Shown: one piece after another, positions 37,988 through 46,514 of the stretch
Layout of the letters: the number at the start of each line of letters is the position of its first letter
How positions within the stretch are numbered: the first letter of the stretch is position 1
Origin: Planctomycetaceae bacterium
GTDB lineage: Bacteria; Planctomycetota; Planctomycetia; Planctomycetales; Planctomycetaceae
Reading direction: 5' to 3'
NCBI GenBank assembly: GCA_021732845.1
Contig: JAKFUF010000142.1
Location: forward strand, 1-64,000
DNA length: 64,000 nucleotides
The notes under the pieces: generated by a model
The model's input: the letters and a program-made list of their open reading frames with translations, nothing else
Databases searched by the model: none
What the model was told of the DNA's origin: nothing
Position numbers and translations under genes: made by a program

Positions 37988-38589
37988 AAATTCCCCCAGA
38001 TTCGCCCGCCATCAGTTTTAAGCCACTTGGATTGTCCGGCGAGCACGACAGCCACTGGGAGCATTTGGCGCGCCGCCTTGGGGCAAACATGCCATTTGTG
38101 GACGCCTGACACAAATGCCTGAAGGAGTGAATGTTGCGGATCGCCTAGAGGCAGAGCCTGTGGCCTCTTGACATCAAACGCCGATCAAATTGATGGCATG
38201 TGTGCTTGAATTGATGGCTCCTGACAGACCAGGACGCTTGATGGGCGACCAGTCAACGTGTGACGAACCAGCAAGTTCGGCAGTCTCGCGAGATGTTTGG
38301 CGATGAGTTCGCCATTTGTCGCTTTGGCAAATGGCAAGCCAATTCACGAGTGATTCTTCTGGAATTCCGCCGGATCGCTGACACGACGCGTTCGACCGGC
38401 AGGAGCCACGCCGTTTCGCGGACTTGAATCAAAGTTTGGAATTCCTCAGCCAGTCCGTATGGCCGCCTGGCCGAAATTACCCAGTAGGAAAGCATCGCTG
38501 GTTGGCGGAGCTTTTGAGACCTTGTGTGAACTGGTGAGCTGTCGCAGGATACGCGTGGCTCACCAAAAGAAATTCGGAGCGACTGGAAA
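37988..38589. other. Intergenic, AT-richer, no gene supported
   Basis: This 602-bp divergent gap lies upstream of both the BON-like gene and the phospholipase-like gene. An 80-residue frame on the minus strand (38253-38495) has no domain and unusual composition. Two GAGCCAC-type motif copies (38404 and 38552) are present. No repeat family or clear promoter was found. Confidence 0.55.
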
Positions 38590-38922
38590 ATGCGTCAGCA
38601 CCTCCTGGCCACGATGTTTGTTCTCGGACTGATGGGTTTCACCGCGAAAACGGCCGAAGCCGGCTGTCCTCCATGGCGGCCATGCGGACCTGGTCTCCAC
38701 AACTGGCTGATTCCGCAGGGAGCCTTCGGGGCCGATTTCCGTCCCGCCTGTGCCCAGCACGACGCCTGTTACACCGCTGGCTGCAACCGCAAGGCGTGTG
38801 ACTGCCAGTTCCGCGCCACCATGCACCAGGCCTGCGAATGCTCGCGCCACCCAGCGTTGTGCCGGATGCGTGCCAACGCCTACTACACGGCCACCCGCCT
38901 CTTCGGCGGACTCGTGTACTAA
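38590..38922 (+). CDS. Secreted phospholipase A2-like protein
   Basis: A 110-residue protein with a signal peptide (residues 1 to about 24, ending TAEAG). The mature 86 residues contain ten Cys and the PLA2 signature ACAQHDACYTAGC, in which His 57 and Asp 58 match the catalytic His and the calcium-site Asp of secreted PLA2. It is followed by KACDCQFRATMHQACEC, equivalent to the second helix, where the catalytic Asp lies in the CDC segment. Upstream GPGLHNW resembles a calcium loop. It would hydrolyse the sn-2 ester of phospholipids outside the cell or in the periplasm. The protein is short but within the range of bacterial and fungal PLA2s. It is convergent with the SDR gene. Confidence 0.82.
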   Translation: MRQHLLATMFVLGLMGFTAKTAEAGCPPWRPCGPGLHNWLIPQGAFGADFRPACAQHDACYTAGCNRKACDCQFRATMHQACECSRHPALCRMRANAYYTATRLFGGLVY

Positions 38923-39084
38923 GACCGCCAATCCCGCCGCGCCGAAGGCAGTGAGCGAGGAACCCCAATAGCGGATGAAGCAGGCGGCGCAAGCCGCCCA
39001 TCCGCGTCAGGGGTTCCGCAGCGAACGAAACTGACCAGTGAAGCCACGGCGCGGGAGGCGATCTCTTCATGGATCAGGTTGTTA

Positions 39085-39409
39085 AGGATCGCAGCAACAA
39101 TAACTGTGACATTTGTCTCCCTATCGAGCAGCGAACGCCACCAGGGACAACGAATGAAGTTGGTGGTGAAGTCGACAGGCCTGGCAAACCGGTGCGGGAA
39201 TCGTACGGTCATAAATTCACCACGAATTTTCACGAATCTTACGAATTTCACGAATGATCAACCGGCATGGCTTCGCGAGCGATGGAAACCTGCTCGTTGC
39301 CATTCGTGCCATTCGTCTTATTCGTGAAAATTCGTGGTTCCCCCTCTCGCTCCCTACGACCGGCCTTCGGTCAGCATCTTGAAGCGTGCTCTATTCTTTG
39401 TCCGGTCCT
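39085..39409. mobile_element. MITE-A-type element (copy 2, 325 bp)
   Basis: The left end AGGATCGCAGCAACAATAAC (39085-39104) faces the right end TATTCTTTGTCCGGTCCT (39392-39409), its imperfect inverse. Inside lies another inverted repeat built of ACGAAT units (39219-39255 with 39301-39338, CACCACGAATTTTCACG / TCGTGAAAATTCGTGGT). It lies between the convergent phospholipase-like and SDR genes. The interior does not code. Confidence 0.65.
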
Positions 39410-39448
39410 AAACCGTCCTAAACCCACGCCAGCGGCGGGACCGGGGCC

Positions 39449-40201
39449 TCAGTCCCGCCCCAAGAACCGCCCACCATCAATGCGGTAGATGTTTCCCGTG
39501 GTGAAGTCGGTCCCTTCCAGCAGGTACAGCACGAGGTTGTTTGCATCTTCAGGTCGGCCAATTCGCTCCAGCGGCGAAGCCTGACGGATGCTTTCGATCT
39601 CTTCGGGAGACAAATTCGGGGGCGGGTCAATCATCGCGGGGGCAATGCCGTTCACGCTGATCGTGGGAGCCAGCTCCACCGCCAGGGCCTTCGTCAGCGT
39701 GGCAACCGCTCCTTTGGCGACCATGTAGGGGAGAAAACCTCGGTATGGCCGGTCGACGGCCCAGTCCACAAAGTTGATGATCTTCCCCTGCAGCCCATCG
39801 ACCACCGGCTGCTTCCGCATCACCTTGGAGGCGGCGAGCGAGGTGAGGAATGCTGGCTGCAGATTCCCCAGCAGATGCTCATTGAACACTTCGGGCGTCA
39901 GTTCGTCGAAGGGTGTCGCATGGAATTCGCTCGCCATGTTGACCAGCACATCCAGCGATCCCAGCGTCTCCACCGTCGCCTTTACAAGGGCCTCCGCATC
40001 GGCGGCTTGCCGCAGGTCGGCCTGGTGGGCCAGTGAGCGGACACCCAGGCACTTGATCTGCCCGGCCAGCGCCTCCATCGGCTCGCGGCTCTTGAAGTAG
40101 CTCAGTGCGACATGCGCCCCGCGCCGCGCTAACTGCATCGCCAATCTGGCTCCGACACGGCGGCCGCCAGTGATGAGAACAGATTTGCCGGCGAGATGCA
40201 T
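39449..40201 (-). CDS. SDR-family oxidoreductase, pteridine-reductase-like
   Basis: A 250-residue short-chain dehydrogenase. The cofactor loop is VLITGGRRVGARLA, the form found in pteridine reductases (PTR1/FolM) rather than the classical TGxxxGIG. Other features are LVNMASEFH (the NNAS-equivalent), the catalytic pair in LPYMVAKGA (Tyr-x3-Lys), and VNGIAPAMI after it. The Ser that usually precedes the Tyr is replaced in the NFVDWAVD segment by Asp, as in pteridine reductases. It probably reduces a dihydropteridine or similar substrate with NADPH. The start at 40201 (MHLAGKSVLITGG) is chosen; the longer frame to 40234 runs into the adjacent inverted repeat. Confidence 0.88.
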   Translation of the reverse strand: MHLAGKSVLITGGRRVGARLAMQLARRGAHVALSYFKSREPMEALAGQIKCLGVRSLAHQADLRQAADAEALVKATVETLGSLDVLVNMASEFHATPFDELTPEVFNEHLLGNLQPAFLTSLAASKVMRKQPVVDGLQGKIINFVDWAVDRPYRGFLPYMVAKGAVATLTKALAVELAPTISVNGIAPAMIDPPPNLSPEEIESIRQASPLERIGRPEDANNLVLYLLEGTDFTTGNIYRIDGGRFLGRD

Positions 40202-40209
40202 GGAGGAGG

Positions 40210-40413
40210 AATGACTCAATGACCAATGAAACAATGACCAATGTTGTGATTCGAGGGTGGACAGGTCGGCGGTGGCACGACCTTGACGACCGACCCAATG
40301 TCCAAGGTTTCAATGATTAACGACGTTACCCAAACCCGATTCCTATCGGCGAAGACCACTTCCATCGCGTTCTCAAAAACATTGGTCATTATTTCGTTGG
40401 TCATTGAGTCATT
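40210..40413. repeat. AATGACTCAATGACC terminal-inverted-repeat element (copy 2, 204 bp)
   Basis: The 34-bp ends, starting AATGACTCAATGACCAATG at 40210 and mirrored at 40380-40413, match at 31 of 34 positions. It lies between two minus-strand genes (radical SAM and SDR), immediately next to both. It is related to 36496-36612. No coding content is seen. Confidence 0.85.
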
Positions 40414-40419
40414 CCGGCG

Positions 40420-41619
40420 TCAGCCGGCCGCTCCCATCCCAAAAAACACCTGGCTCTTCAAGAACCGGTACAGCCAGTAGTCCTCGGGAATCTCTTCGCC
40501 CGGCAGGTGGTGGCTGCTGCGGGGGGTGCAGGCGGCGAGTTCTCCATAGGCATCGCGGGTGCTGAAATCTTTGGCTCCCATCCCCTCAATGTAGTTCTTG
40601 AGTTCGATCGGATGCTCGAGGATCACGCAGCCTTTGGTCCGTTCATTGACGAACTTCTGGAAGCCACGCAGGAAGACGCTCTCATTAAACGTCTTCCGCA
40701 GGTCGCCCTCGTTGTCCTTGACCATGTCGCGGGCAAACGACAATGCCGGGCAGATCTCGATCCCACCGCGCGGATTGACGTGGAACCCCAGGCCCGTGGC
40801 TGCCGGGCAGAACGCCTCGCCCTTCGCCGTCCAGTAGGTGTCGATGATGAACATCGGGTGTTTCTTGCGGAGCCGCAGCAGCCGGCGGCGGATCTCCAGG
40901 AGCTGCTCCTTCGACACACAGTACTCCGTGTGTGGCTCAGCCCCCATCGGCCGGTAGACGTAGTACCAGATATACATCGCCCCGCGGTCGATGAACCATT
41001 GCAGGTACTCGTCCGACATCACCTCGTCCATGTTCTGGCCGGTGATCGTCGTGGCGATGCCGTAGATGACCTTGTTCTGTTTGAGCCTCAACATTCCTTC
41101 TTCCGCCGCTTCGAACACCCCCACGCCACGGCGCTTGTCGTTGTTGACGGCAAAGCCATCAATGCTGATCAGCGGGGTGACGTTGCCCACTTCGCGAATG
41201 CGGGCGGCGTTCTTCTCGGTGAACATCATCCCGTTGGTGATCACCTGAAAATAGCAGTCCTTGTGGCGCTGGAAGATGTCCCAGATCTTGGGGTACATCA
41301 TCGGTTCGCCGCCCAGCAGCGTGTAATAGTGCGCCTGGTGCTTCTTGCCGTTCTCGATGATGACGTCGAGGTCGTCTTCCGGCAGGTAGTAGCCGACCCC
41401 CTCCTTTTCGACCCAGCAGCCGTGGCACCGCAGATTGCACTTGTTGGTGAGAGCCACGAACATGAACGGCGGGTAGAGTTCGTCCTTCTTCAGGCGGCGC
41501 TTGTAAGACCAGACCGCGCGCATCCCCTTGTAGGCGCATAGGTACGCCCCCTTGAGCGCCAAGCGTGGCGAGATCTCGGTCGCGAACCGCCACGCCAGCC
41601 GGGGAATGACAAAAGCCAT
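40420..41619 (-). CDS. Radical SAM/SPASM-type enzyme, substrate unknown
   Basis: A 399-residue radical SAM protein. The iron-sulfur motif is TNKCNLRCHGCW (Cys 61, 65, 68), followed by the SAM-binding LGGEPMMYP and ISIDGF strands. The C-terminal part has Cys in EAFCPAATGLGF, GIEICPALSF and RTKGCVILEH, and ACTPRSSHH further on, which suggests an auxiliary SPASM-like cluster. The N-terminal 50 residues are basic and helical (RLALKGAYLCAYKGMRA), perhaps for membrane contact. Such enzymes modify peptides, lipids or cofactors; no precursor peptide or partner is visible nearby. The start at 41619 (MAFVIPRLAW) avoids the tandem palindromes upstream. It may be cotranscribed with the SDR gene downstream across the inverted repeat. 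Confidence 0.9.
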   Translation of the reverse strand: MAFVIPRLAWRFATEISPRLALKGAYLCAYKGMRAVWSYKRRLKKDELYPPFMFVALTNKCNLRCHGCWVEKEGVGYYLPEDDLDVIIENGKKHQAHYYTLLGGEPMMYPKIWDIFQRHKDCYFQVITNGMMFTEKNAARIREVGNVTPLISIDGFAVNNDKRRGVGVFEAAEEGMLRLKQNKVIYGIATTITGQNMDEVMSDEYLQWFIDRGAMYIWYYVYRPMGAEPHTEYCVSKEQLLEIRRRLLRLRKKHPMFIIDTYWTAKGEAFCPAATGLGFHVNPRGGIEICPALSFARDMVKDNEGDLRKTFNESVFLRGFQKFVNERTKGCVILEHPIELKNYIEGMGAKDFSTRDAYGELAACTPRSSHHLPGEEIPEDYWLYRFLKSQVFFGMGAAG

Positions 41620-41635
41620 AAAACAGACTCCACTG

Positions 41636-41814
41636 CGATTAACTGCACCATTCCGAAACACCTGTCGCGGATCCGTTCGGCAGGCCTCACACCCGATCCG
41701 CTGGCGGTGTCCCGGAATGGTGCGAGGCGATTAACTGCACCATTCCGAGACACCTGTCGCGGATCCGTTCGGCAGGCCTCACACCCGATCCGCTGGCGGT
41801 GTCCCGGAATGGTG
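41636..41814. repeat. Two tandem 87-bp palindromic units (92-bp period)
   Basis: The units 41636-41722 and 41728-41814 differ at about one base. Each is itself a long inverted repeat, from CACCATTCCGAAACACC to GGTGTCCCGGAATGGTG around a GGATCCG/CGGATC core. A diverged single arm (GATTCCGGGACACCTGTCGC, 21862 onward) occurs near blaI. The pair lies in the divergent gap upstream of the radical SAM gene, where it could affect its promoter. Confidence 0.92.
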
Positions 41815-41971
41815 AGAGGTTTTGCAAAACCCGTGGAGTTGATTCTAGACCGGGCGCGGGCAATGTGAAACCGCGACATTTTCGATTTTCGATATTCGAT
41901 TTTTGACTGTGATGCCCGAAGCCGGTGCGCGACGGCCCTCAAGTCGGCACTGGGCGGGTATGATTCCGCCA

Positions 41972-42277
41972 ATGTGGTTCTTGGAAGATCGCTGGCTTTT
42001 CGACATGTCTTTTTCGTCTGTTTTCAATTCTGTCGAAGCGGCCTGGTGGATCTTCCTGGCGGCCCTGACTGCCATGGGCGGACATCGCGTGCGCGGGATG
42101 ACGGCCCGGCTCCAAGGGGTGTTCGTGCTCGGATTCACGGCATTTGGCATCTCGGACGTGATTGAAGTCTACACCGGTGCCTGGTGGCGGCCAGTGTCGC
42201 TGTTGATGCTCAAGGCGGCGTGTCTCGTGGGACTGGCGGTTTCAATCTACTGGCTGTTGAGAAACCGGCGAGCCTGA
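41972..42277 (+). CDS. Small membrane protein
   Basis: A 101-residue protein with three hydrophobic helices: about 18-36 (VEAAWWIFLAALTAMGG), 43-60 (LQGVFVLGFTAFGISDVIE) and 73-95 (LLMLKAACLVGLAVSIYWLL), ending RNRRA. The start is taken at ATG 41972 (MWFLEDRW), though 42005 (MSFSSVF) is also possible. No family is recognised. Direct repeats containing GATTTTTGA and GATGCCCGAAGC flank it on both sides (about 41893-41924 and 42284-42312), which may mark an inserted cassette or just local repeat spread. Composition is like its neighbours. Confidence 0.7.
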   Translation: MWFLEDRWLFDMSFSSVFNSVEAAWWIFLAALTAMGGHRVRGMTARLQGVFVLGFTAFGISDVIEVYTGAWWRPVSLLMLKAACLVGLAVSIYWLLRNRRA

Positions 42278-42424
42278 TGCAATTTTCGATTTTTGATTCG
42301 GATGCCCGAAGCAGGTGTGGCACTTTGTGGCATGCGTTCATTTGTTGTGTGCCACTCTTGCCGCCAGTGCCACGTCCGCCGTCAATCGTCCGTCCGAGGG
42401 TGGCATGGATACTGCTTCACGGTC

Positions 42425-43261
42425 CTAATGGGCCTGCGGAGCCGGATGCACGCTGACGCCCAAGGTCAGCACGCATGGCAGACCGATGTCTTCGTGCGAG
42501 GCGGCGACATACAGGGTCTTGCCGCCCTCGCGCCACAGGGCATACCGAAAAACGCCATTGACCGGGATGTCAGGGTGCTGGTCGTTGCCGCGTTCAGCAG
42601 GCTCGCCAAATTCCTTCTCAAGCTTCGTGACCTGCCGTTGAAGCCGCCGCTGGAAGCGCGCTTTGGTCTGCACGAGCAGCTTCAAATTGTGTGTATCGGC
42701 TTCATCAAAGTGCTGAATGTGGATGTCATCACGAAGGCTGATCGTGCCCTGCATCATCGATATTGCCGCGGTGACATCGTCATCCACAGCCTCCGGCCGG
42801 TTGATTGTCTGGATCTGGCCGCAATTCACGATCTTGCACTTTTTAACCATGAACCGCCGCGTGCCGAGTTGAATGCTCCCGTCCGCAGCGATCGAGGTGA
42901 ATTGCCGTCCCAAGCCAAGCAGATACTTTTGAAACAGCAATTGTGAGTTTTGCTTCCAGTGGTTCCATGTGAACAGAAAGAGACGCTCACGCGTCGGCAT
43001 GATGAGTTGCCATGCCAACGGGAGAGGGACGTGCTGGAGACTCTCGAATGGCCGGTCAAATGTCAGCAGGTATGGGGTGCTGATTTCACCGCCATGTGTT
43101 TCTGATGGAAGAGCGCAGACCGCCACGTTTGGACTGGGATCGAGCGCATGCGCAGGACGATTGCGTTTGGCCAACGCACGGCGTCCACCTCCCATGTCGA
43201 TCCACGGCTTCGCCAGTTGCTTGAGGAGATCCTCCGGCTTGATGGTGATGATGCGAGCCAT
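42425..43261 (-). CDS. Hypothetical cytoplasmic protein
   Basis: A 278-residue protein that I do not recognise. It starts MARIITIKPEDLLKQLAKPW after a strong GGAAGGAG site (43271-43278), so the gene is real. It appears globular and cytoplasmic, with alternating strands and helices, Cys at VKKCKIVNCGQ, and a C-terminal HEDIGLPCVLTLGVSVHPAP. There is no signal peptide or membrane helix. Base composition is slightly lower in GC than the neighbours, which may indicate transfer. It lies 38 bp after the next upstream gene on the same strand and could be its operon partner. Confidence 0.65.
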   Translation of the reverse strand: MARIITIKPEDLLKQLAKPWIDMGGGRRALAKRNRPAHALDPSPNVAVCALPSETHGGEISTPYLLTFDRPFESLQHVPLPLAWQLIMPTRERLFLFTWNHWKQNSQLLFQKYLLGLGRQFTSIAADGSIQLGTRRFMVKKCKIVNCGQIQTINRPEAVDDDVTAAISMMQGTISLRDDIHIQHFDEADTHNLKLLVQTKARFQRRLQRQVTKLEKEFGEPAERGNDQHPDIPVNGVFRYALWREGGKTLYVAASHEDIGLPCVLTLGVSVHPAPQAH

Positions 43262-43299
43262 CCCCTGAAACTCCTTCCTTCAAACAACTGACATCTCGC

Positions 43300-44403
43300 T
43301 CAATTGGCCCTGGCCGGCTTGTATCCCGCCGGCGGAACAACGACCTCAAAATCCGTTCCCTTCACCCGCCGCAGTTCGTCGTGCAGGACGGGGATCCGCT
43401 CGTCAGGGGTGACGGAGACGGCCCAGTCGATGCCGTTGTCAGCGCAGAGCATGCCGTACCGCTTCAGCGCCTCCAGAATGGTGCGGACGCTGGGAGAGAA
43501 GGGGGTGGCGTCAAAATCTTTTCGCAGCCGCAGCCGTTCGCCCATTCGAGGCAGAGTTTCGTCTTTCTTCTGGCTGGCGAAATGCGTGGCCGGGTACACG
43601 TAAGCCCGGCGGGTGCGGGCAAAGGTCACGCGCAGGGCATGCTCGATCTTGCCGCGCTGGAGTTCATCGAACCGCACGACCGCGGGGAACACCGGCAGTC
43701 CGGCGGCGTCGGAACTGGTCCACCCGTCCGGCCGCAGTTTGTTCGAGGCGAGGTCGAAAATCGACGCCTGGTCGGCCGACCATCCGCCATTCACTTTGGT
43801 GAGCCGGTAAAACTCATACAACTTGCGGTTCACGGGATCGACCACAATCCCGTGACGGTCGGCCTCCAGGCTTGGCTTGCCGCGCTGGACATCGTCGAGA
43901 GTCAGCGCCCGCCGTGCGGGGTCACGCTTGAAATCCGCCGGCCAGCCTTCGATGGGCGTACTTTCCGGAACCGGGTATGGCCCCTTGTCCGACTCGTGGG
44001 GATAGGCGGTGATCGTCACCGGCACCCGCTTCTGACCAGGCGGAACGAGCACGAAGCTCATGTCGGTGTTGTACCGCAGCGGTTTGCCGCCGCCGATGGC
44101 CGTGATGATCTCCTTCGAACTCGGATGCAGCGGCCAGGCGTCGACAGGGCTGTTCCACGGGTTGTCGGGGGGAAAGACCTCCAGCGCCGCGAGAATGGCA
44201 TCCGCTTCCGGGGTATTGAACTGAACGACATGGTCCACCTTCGGCATCTTGGCGGACTTTAATCGCGCGAGGCGCTGCTGATCGATGAGCACCCCAGCGG
44301 GAGTGCCACCAGCCTGTGGCTCGCCTAAACCTTGCATCCCCGCGGCCATGGCGAGACCTAGGGCACCGATGAGACAGAGCATTCGCATCGCGTATATTGG
44401 CAT
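43300..44403 (-). CDS. Secreted hypothetical protein ('FPxDNPWN' family)
   Basis: A 367-residue protein with a signal peptide (MRMLCLIGALGLAMAAGM). The mature part contains FPPDNPWNSPVDAWPLHPSS, a signature I associate with an uncharacterised secreted family found in bacteria and fungi in which FPxDNPWN precedes a His-rich core. It also has HGIVVDPVNRKLYEFYR and a late MLCADNGIDWAVSVTPDER. No enzymatic function is established, to my knowledge. The first ATG at 44403 has a weak AGGAC site; an internal ATG at 44388 is equally compatible with the signal peptide. It is the upstream member of a likely two-gene unit with the 278-residue protein. Confidence 0.75.
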   Translation of the reverse strand: MPIYAMRMLCLIGALGLAMAAGMQGLGEPQAGGTPAGVLIDQQRLARLKSAKMPKVDHVVQFNTPEADAILAALEVFPPDNPWNSPVDAWPLHPSSKEIITAIGGGKPLRYNTDMSFVLVPPGQKRVPVTITAYPHESDKGPYPVPESTPIEGWPADFKRDPARRALTLDDVQRGKPSLEADRHGIVVDPVNRKLYEFYRLTKVNGGWSADQASIFDLASNKLRPDGWTSSDAAGLPVFPAVVRFDELQRGKIEHALRVTFARTRRAYVYPATHFASQKKDETLPRMGERLRLRKDFDATPFSPSVRTILEALKRYGMLCADNGIDWAVSVTPDERIPVLHDELRRVKGTDFEVVVPPAGYKPARAN

Positions 44404-44615
44404 GCCTGAAGGTCCTGGCTGGGCGCTTCATTGGAAGCGGAAAGTTGACTGGTCGATTCGGGGCCGCAAGCGAGTCACGGAGTGACTCGGCGACTTTGCG
44501 GATTATGGCCCGCCAGCCAGCGGTTCATCCAGTTCGATTCGGCATTCATCCCTGAAGACGGTATAAATTCGCTGTCCGCGAACTCCCCGTTCCCAAACCC
44601 GGCGCAGCTTCCTTC

Positions 44616-45509
44616 ATGTCCCTCGCCGATTCAGAGCTTGTCGACCCGCGGTTCTTTGCCACGCTGGCCAACCTCGAGCTGATCGCCCGCAGCGTGGTCG
44701 AGGGGTTTCTGCATGGCCTGCATCGCAGCCCGTATGTGGGGTTCTCGGTGGAATTCGCATCGCATCGTGAGTACCTGCCTGGCGACGATCTGCGGCACTT
44801 GAACTGGAAGCTGTATGGGCGACATGACCGGCTGTATGTGAAACAGTACGACGCCGAGACGAACCTTGACCTGCACCTGGTGCTGGATGTCAGCGCGTCG
44901 ATGGAGACCCGCTCGGGGCCGCTTTCGAAGATGCGGTATGCGTCGGCACTGACCGCGGCGCTTGCGCATCTCGCCCTCGGTCAGCGGGATGCCGTGGGGA
45001 TCACGCTCTTTGCCGATCAGGTACTGGCACATCTCAAACCCCGGTCGCGGCCGACGCAACTGGAGGAGATCTTACAGACGATCGAGAACATGCCGTTTCG
45101 GCCCGAGGCCGATTCGGCACGTGTGCTGCATGAGGTCGCCGAACTGATGCCGCGCCGGGGGATGGTGGTGGTCATCAGCGACCTGTTTTTTGAGCCACAG
45201 GATCTGATGTCGGGCCTGGACCACCTGCGGTTTCTGGGGCACGACCTGCTGCTGTTTCAAATCCTCGATCCGCTGGAGGCCCGCCTGCCGGTCGATGGCC
45301 ATGTCCGCTTTCGCGACCTGGAGACGGGAGCGGAGATGGTCACGCAGCCGGCGGAGATCCGCGAAGCGTACCTCCGCGCCATCGACATGTGGCTCAAAGA
45401 ACTCGACACCAGTTGTTCCAGCCGCGGCATCGACCGCCTGTACCTGACAACCGACCAGCCGCTCGACCGGGCGTTGTTCGACTACCTGACGCGCAGGGCG
45501 CAGGTGTAA
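44616..45509 (+). CDS. DUF58 protein (VWA-like, MoxR-associated type)
   Basis: A 297-residue DUF58 protein. The family block SHREYLPGDDLRHLNWKLYG is at about 45-65. It is followed by the VWA-like metal site LVLDVSASMETR (D-x-S-x-S) at about 88-99 and VVVISDLFFEP near 178. DUF58 proteins usually belong to operons with a MoxR AAA ATPase, VWA/BatA proteins and transglutaminases and may help assemble or mature other proteins. Here it stands alone between a divergent gene and a long repeat-rich convergent gap; the BatA-type partner at 7345-9456 is far away. No membrane helix is present. A palindromic GCGAGTCAC/GTGACTCG stretch lies upstream near 44470. Confidence 0.93.
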   Translation: MSLADSELVDPRFFATLANLELIARSVVEGFLHGLHRSPYVGFSVEFASHREYLPGDDLRHLNWKLYGRHDRLYVKQYDAETNLDLHLVLDVSASMETRSGPLSKMRYASALTAALAHLALGQRDAVGITLFADQVLAHLKPRSRPTQLEEILQTIENMPFRPEADSARVLHEVAELMPRRGMVVVISDLFFEPQDLMSGLDHLRFLGHDLLLFQILDPLEARLPVDGHVRFRDLETGAEMVTQPAEIREAYLRAIDMWLKELDTSCSSRGIDRLYLTTDQPLDRALFDYLTRRAQV

Positions 45510-45649
45510 GCCACGGTGCCTGCCACGACAGGGCCGTCCGGTGTTTCCATTTGTCGATCGGCGTGGCGGGAGGGCTCTGGTCCTCCAGAGTCGCGAGCAA
45601 CCGACGTTCCGGATTTTTCGAAGGACTTCCGAGCGACTTGTGGCTCACG

Positions 45650-45788
45650 CCCAGCCTTTTGAAGGTGTGGAAACAGCGGGAAACTCCGGGTTTTCTGAAG
45701 AGTGCGGCCACCTAGATCTAGCGTCGAAAGATGCTGAAGTCCCGAATTCTCGGTGTTTTTCACGACAATGCACCTTCAAAAGGTTGGG
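45650..45788. mobile_element. MITE-B (copy 1, 139 bp)
   Basis: The ends are CCCAGCCTTTTGAAGGTG and its near-exact inverse, with CACCTTCAAAAGGTTGGG at 45771-45788. The interior contains CCTAGATCTAGCG and does not code. It is identical to 54836-54974 at 137 of 139 positions. It lies between the convergent DUF58 and propeller genes. The stretch 45510-46514 holds only repeats: this element, hairpins, a REP half-copy, an inverted repeat and a REP-A copy. Confidence 0.85.
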
Positions 45789-45812
45789 CTCGCGCCCTTC
45801 CGCTTTTATTTG

Positions 45813-45839
45813 AGCGGCACGGCGCAAGCCGTCCGGTGA
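45813..45839. repeat. REP-A half element
   Basis: AGCGGCACGGCGCAAGCC then GTCCGGTGA is one arm of the REP-A palindrome; no opposite arm is found nearby. It lies 24 bp after MITE-B copy 1. Confidence 0.75.
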
Positions 45840-45901
45840 GCGAGAACCGACCCACGGGGTGCATGACAAGAACATGTGTCACCGCCTTGCCAAGGCAGCC
45901 T

Positions 45902-46005
45902 ATTCGCGTCGATTCGCGTTCATTCGCGGTTCCGAAATTCAACTGGCCGACATCGGCCAACAGACATGCGGGAGAGACCGCGAATGAACGCAAATTGACG
46001 CGAAT
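45902..46005. repeat. Inverted repeat of ATTCGCG units
   Basis: The left arm ATTCGCGTCGATTCGCGTTC (45902 onward, to 45931) pairs with the right arm ending AATTGACGCGAAT (45977-46005), with about 27 of 29 positions complementary. The loop contains CTGGCCGACATCGGCCAA. It is intergenic and belongs to the 1-kb repeat-filled gap. Confidence 0.8.
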
Positions 46006-46314
46006 AAAGGCTGTTGGTTCGGCCACGGGATCGGAAGTGAGGCAAAGAACAACTTCAGATGCATGTGCCGGCCAATGTTGTCAGAACAGCACAAAGTCGT
46101 CTCTTGCTCCGAGCCTGTGATTTTTGCCCCCACCGAGTTTAACTCCGTAAGGCGGCGACCATCACAGGCGTGGCCAGGACCGGTTGCGGCGGCCGTGAGT
46201 CACAATGTAGGCGAGTCACTCCGTGACTCGAACTCAGCCGGAGTGACCGGGCGACTTTGTGTCGCCTTTCGCTCCCGCGAAAGGACGCGGGCGTGGTCTG
46301 GATTACGCCGTCTT

Positions 46315-46393
46315 TATAGCGGCACGGCGCAAGCCCTCCGGTGATCGGTTTCGCACTTTGTGGTTCACCGGAGGGCTTGCGCCCAGCCGCTAC
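46315..46393. repeat. REP-A palindromic element (copy 2)
   Basis: The left arm TATAGCGGCACGGCGCAAGC onward (46315-46344) and the right arm TCACCGGAGGGCTTGCGCCC onward (46365-46392) are near-perfect complements around a short loop. It is located just downstream of the propeller gene. Shorter GCGAGTCACTCCGTGACTCG palindromes lie upstream of it at 46211-46230. Confidence 0.85.
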
Positions 46394-46514
46394 TTTCAGG
46401 GTGCCCCGTGCCGGTTGTGCGACACCGCAACCCATCCGGTGCGTGAGGCTTTTTCCGTGATGAATTGAAAATTGGCCAGCCGTGCGGGCCGCGACGTGAG
46501 CAAACCCGCGCGCA

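Noticed and set aside
38253-38495. 80-residue minus-strand frame in the BON/PLA2 gap
   Set aside because: No domain, no ribosome binding site, and composition unlike coding DNA here.
41636-41814. CRISPR-like direct repeats
   Set aside because: There are only two units of 87 bp with a 5-bp spacer, each palindromic, and no cas gene nearby.
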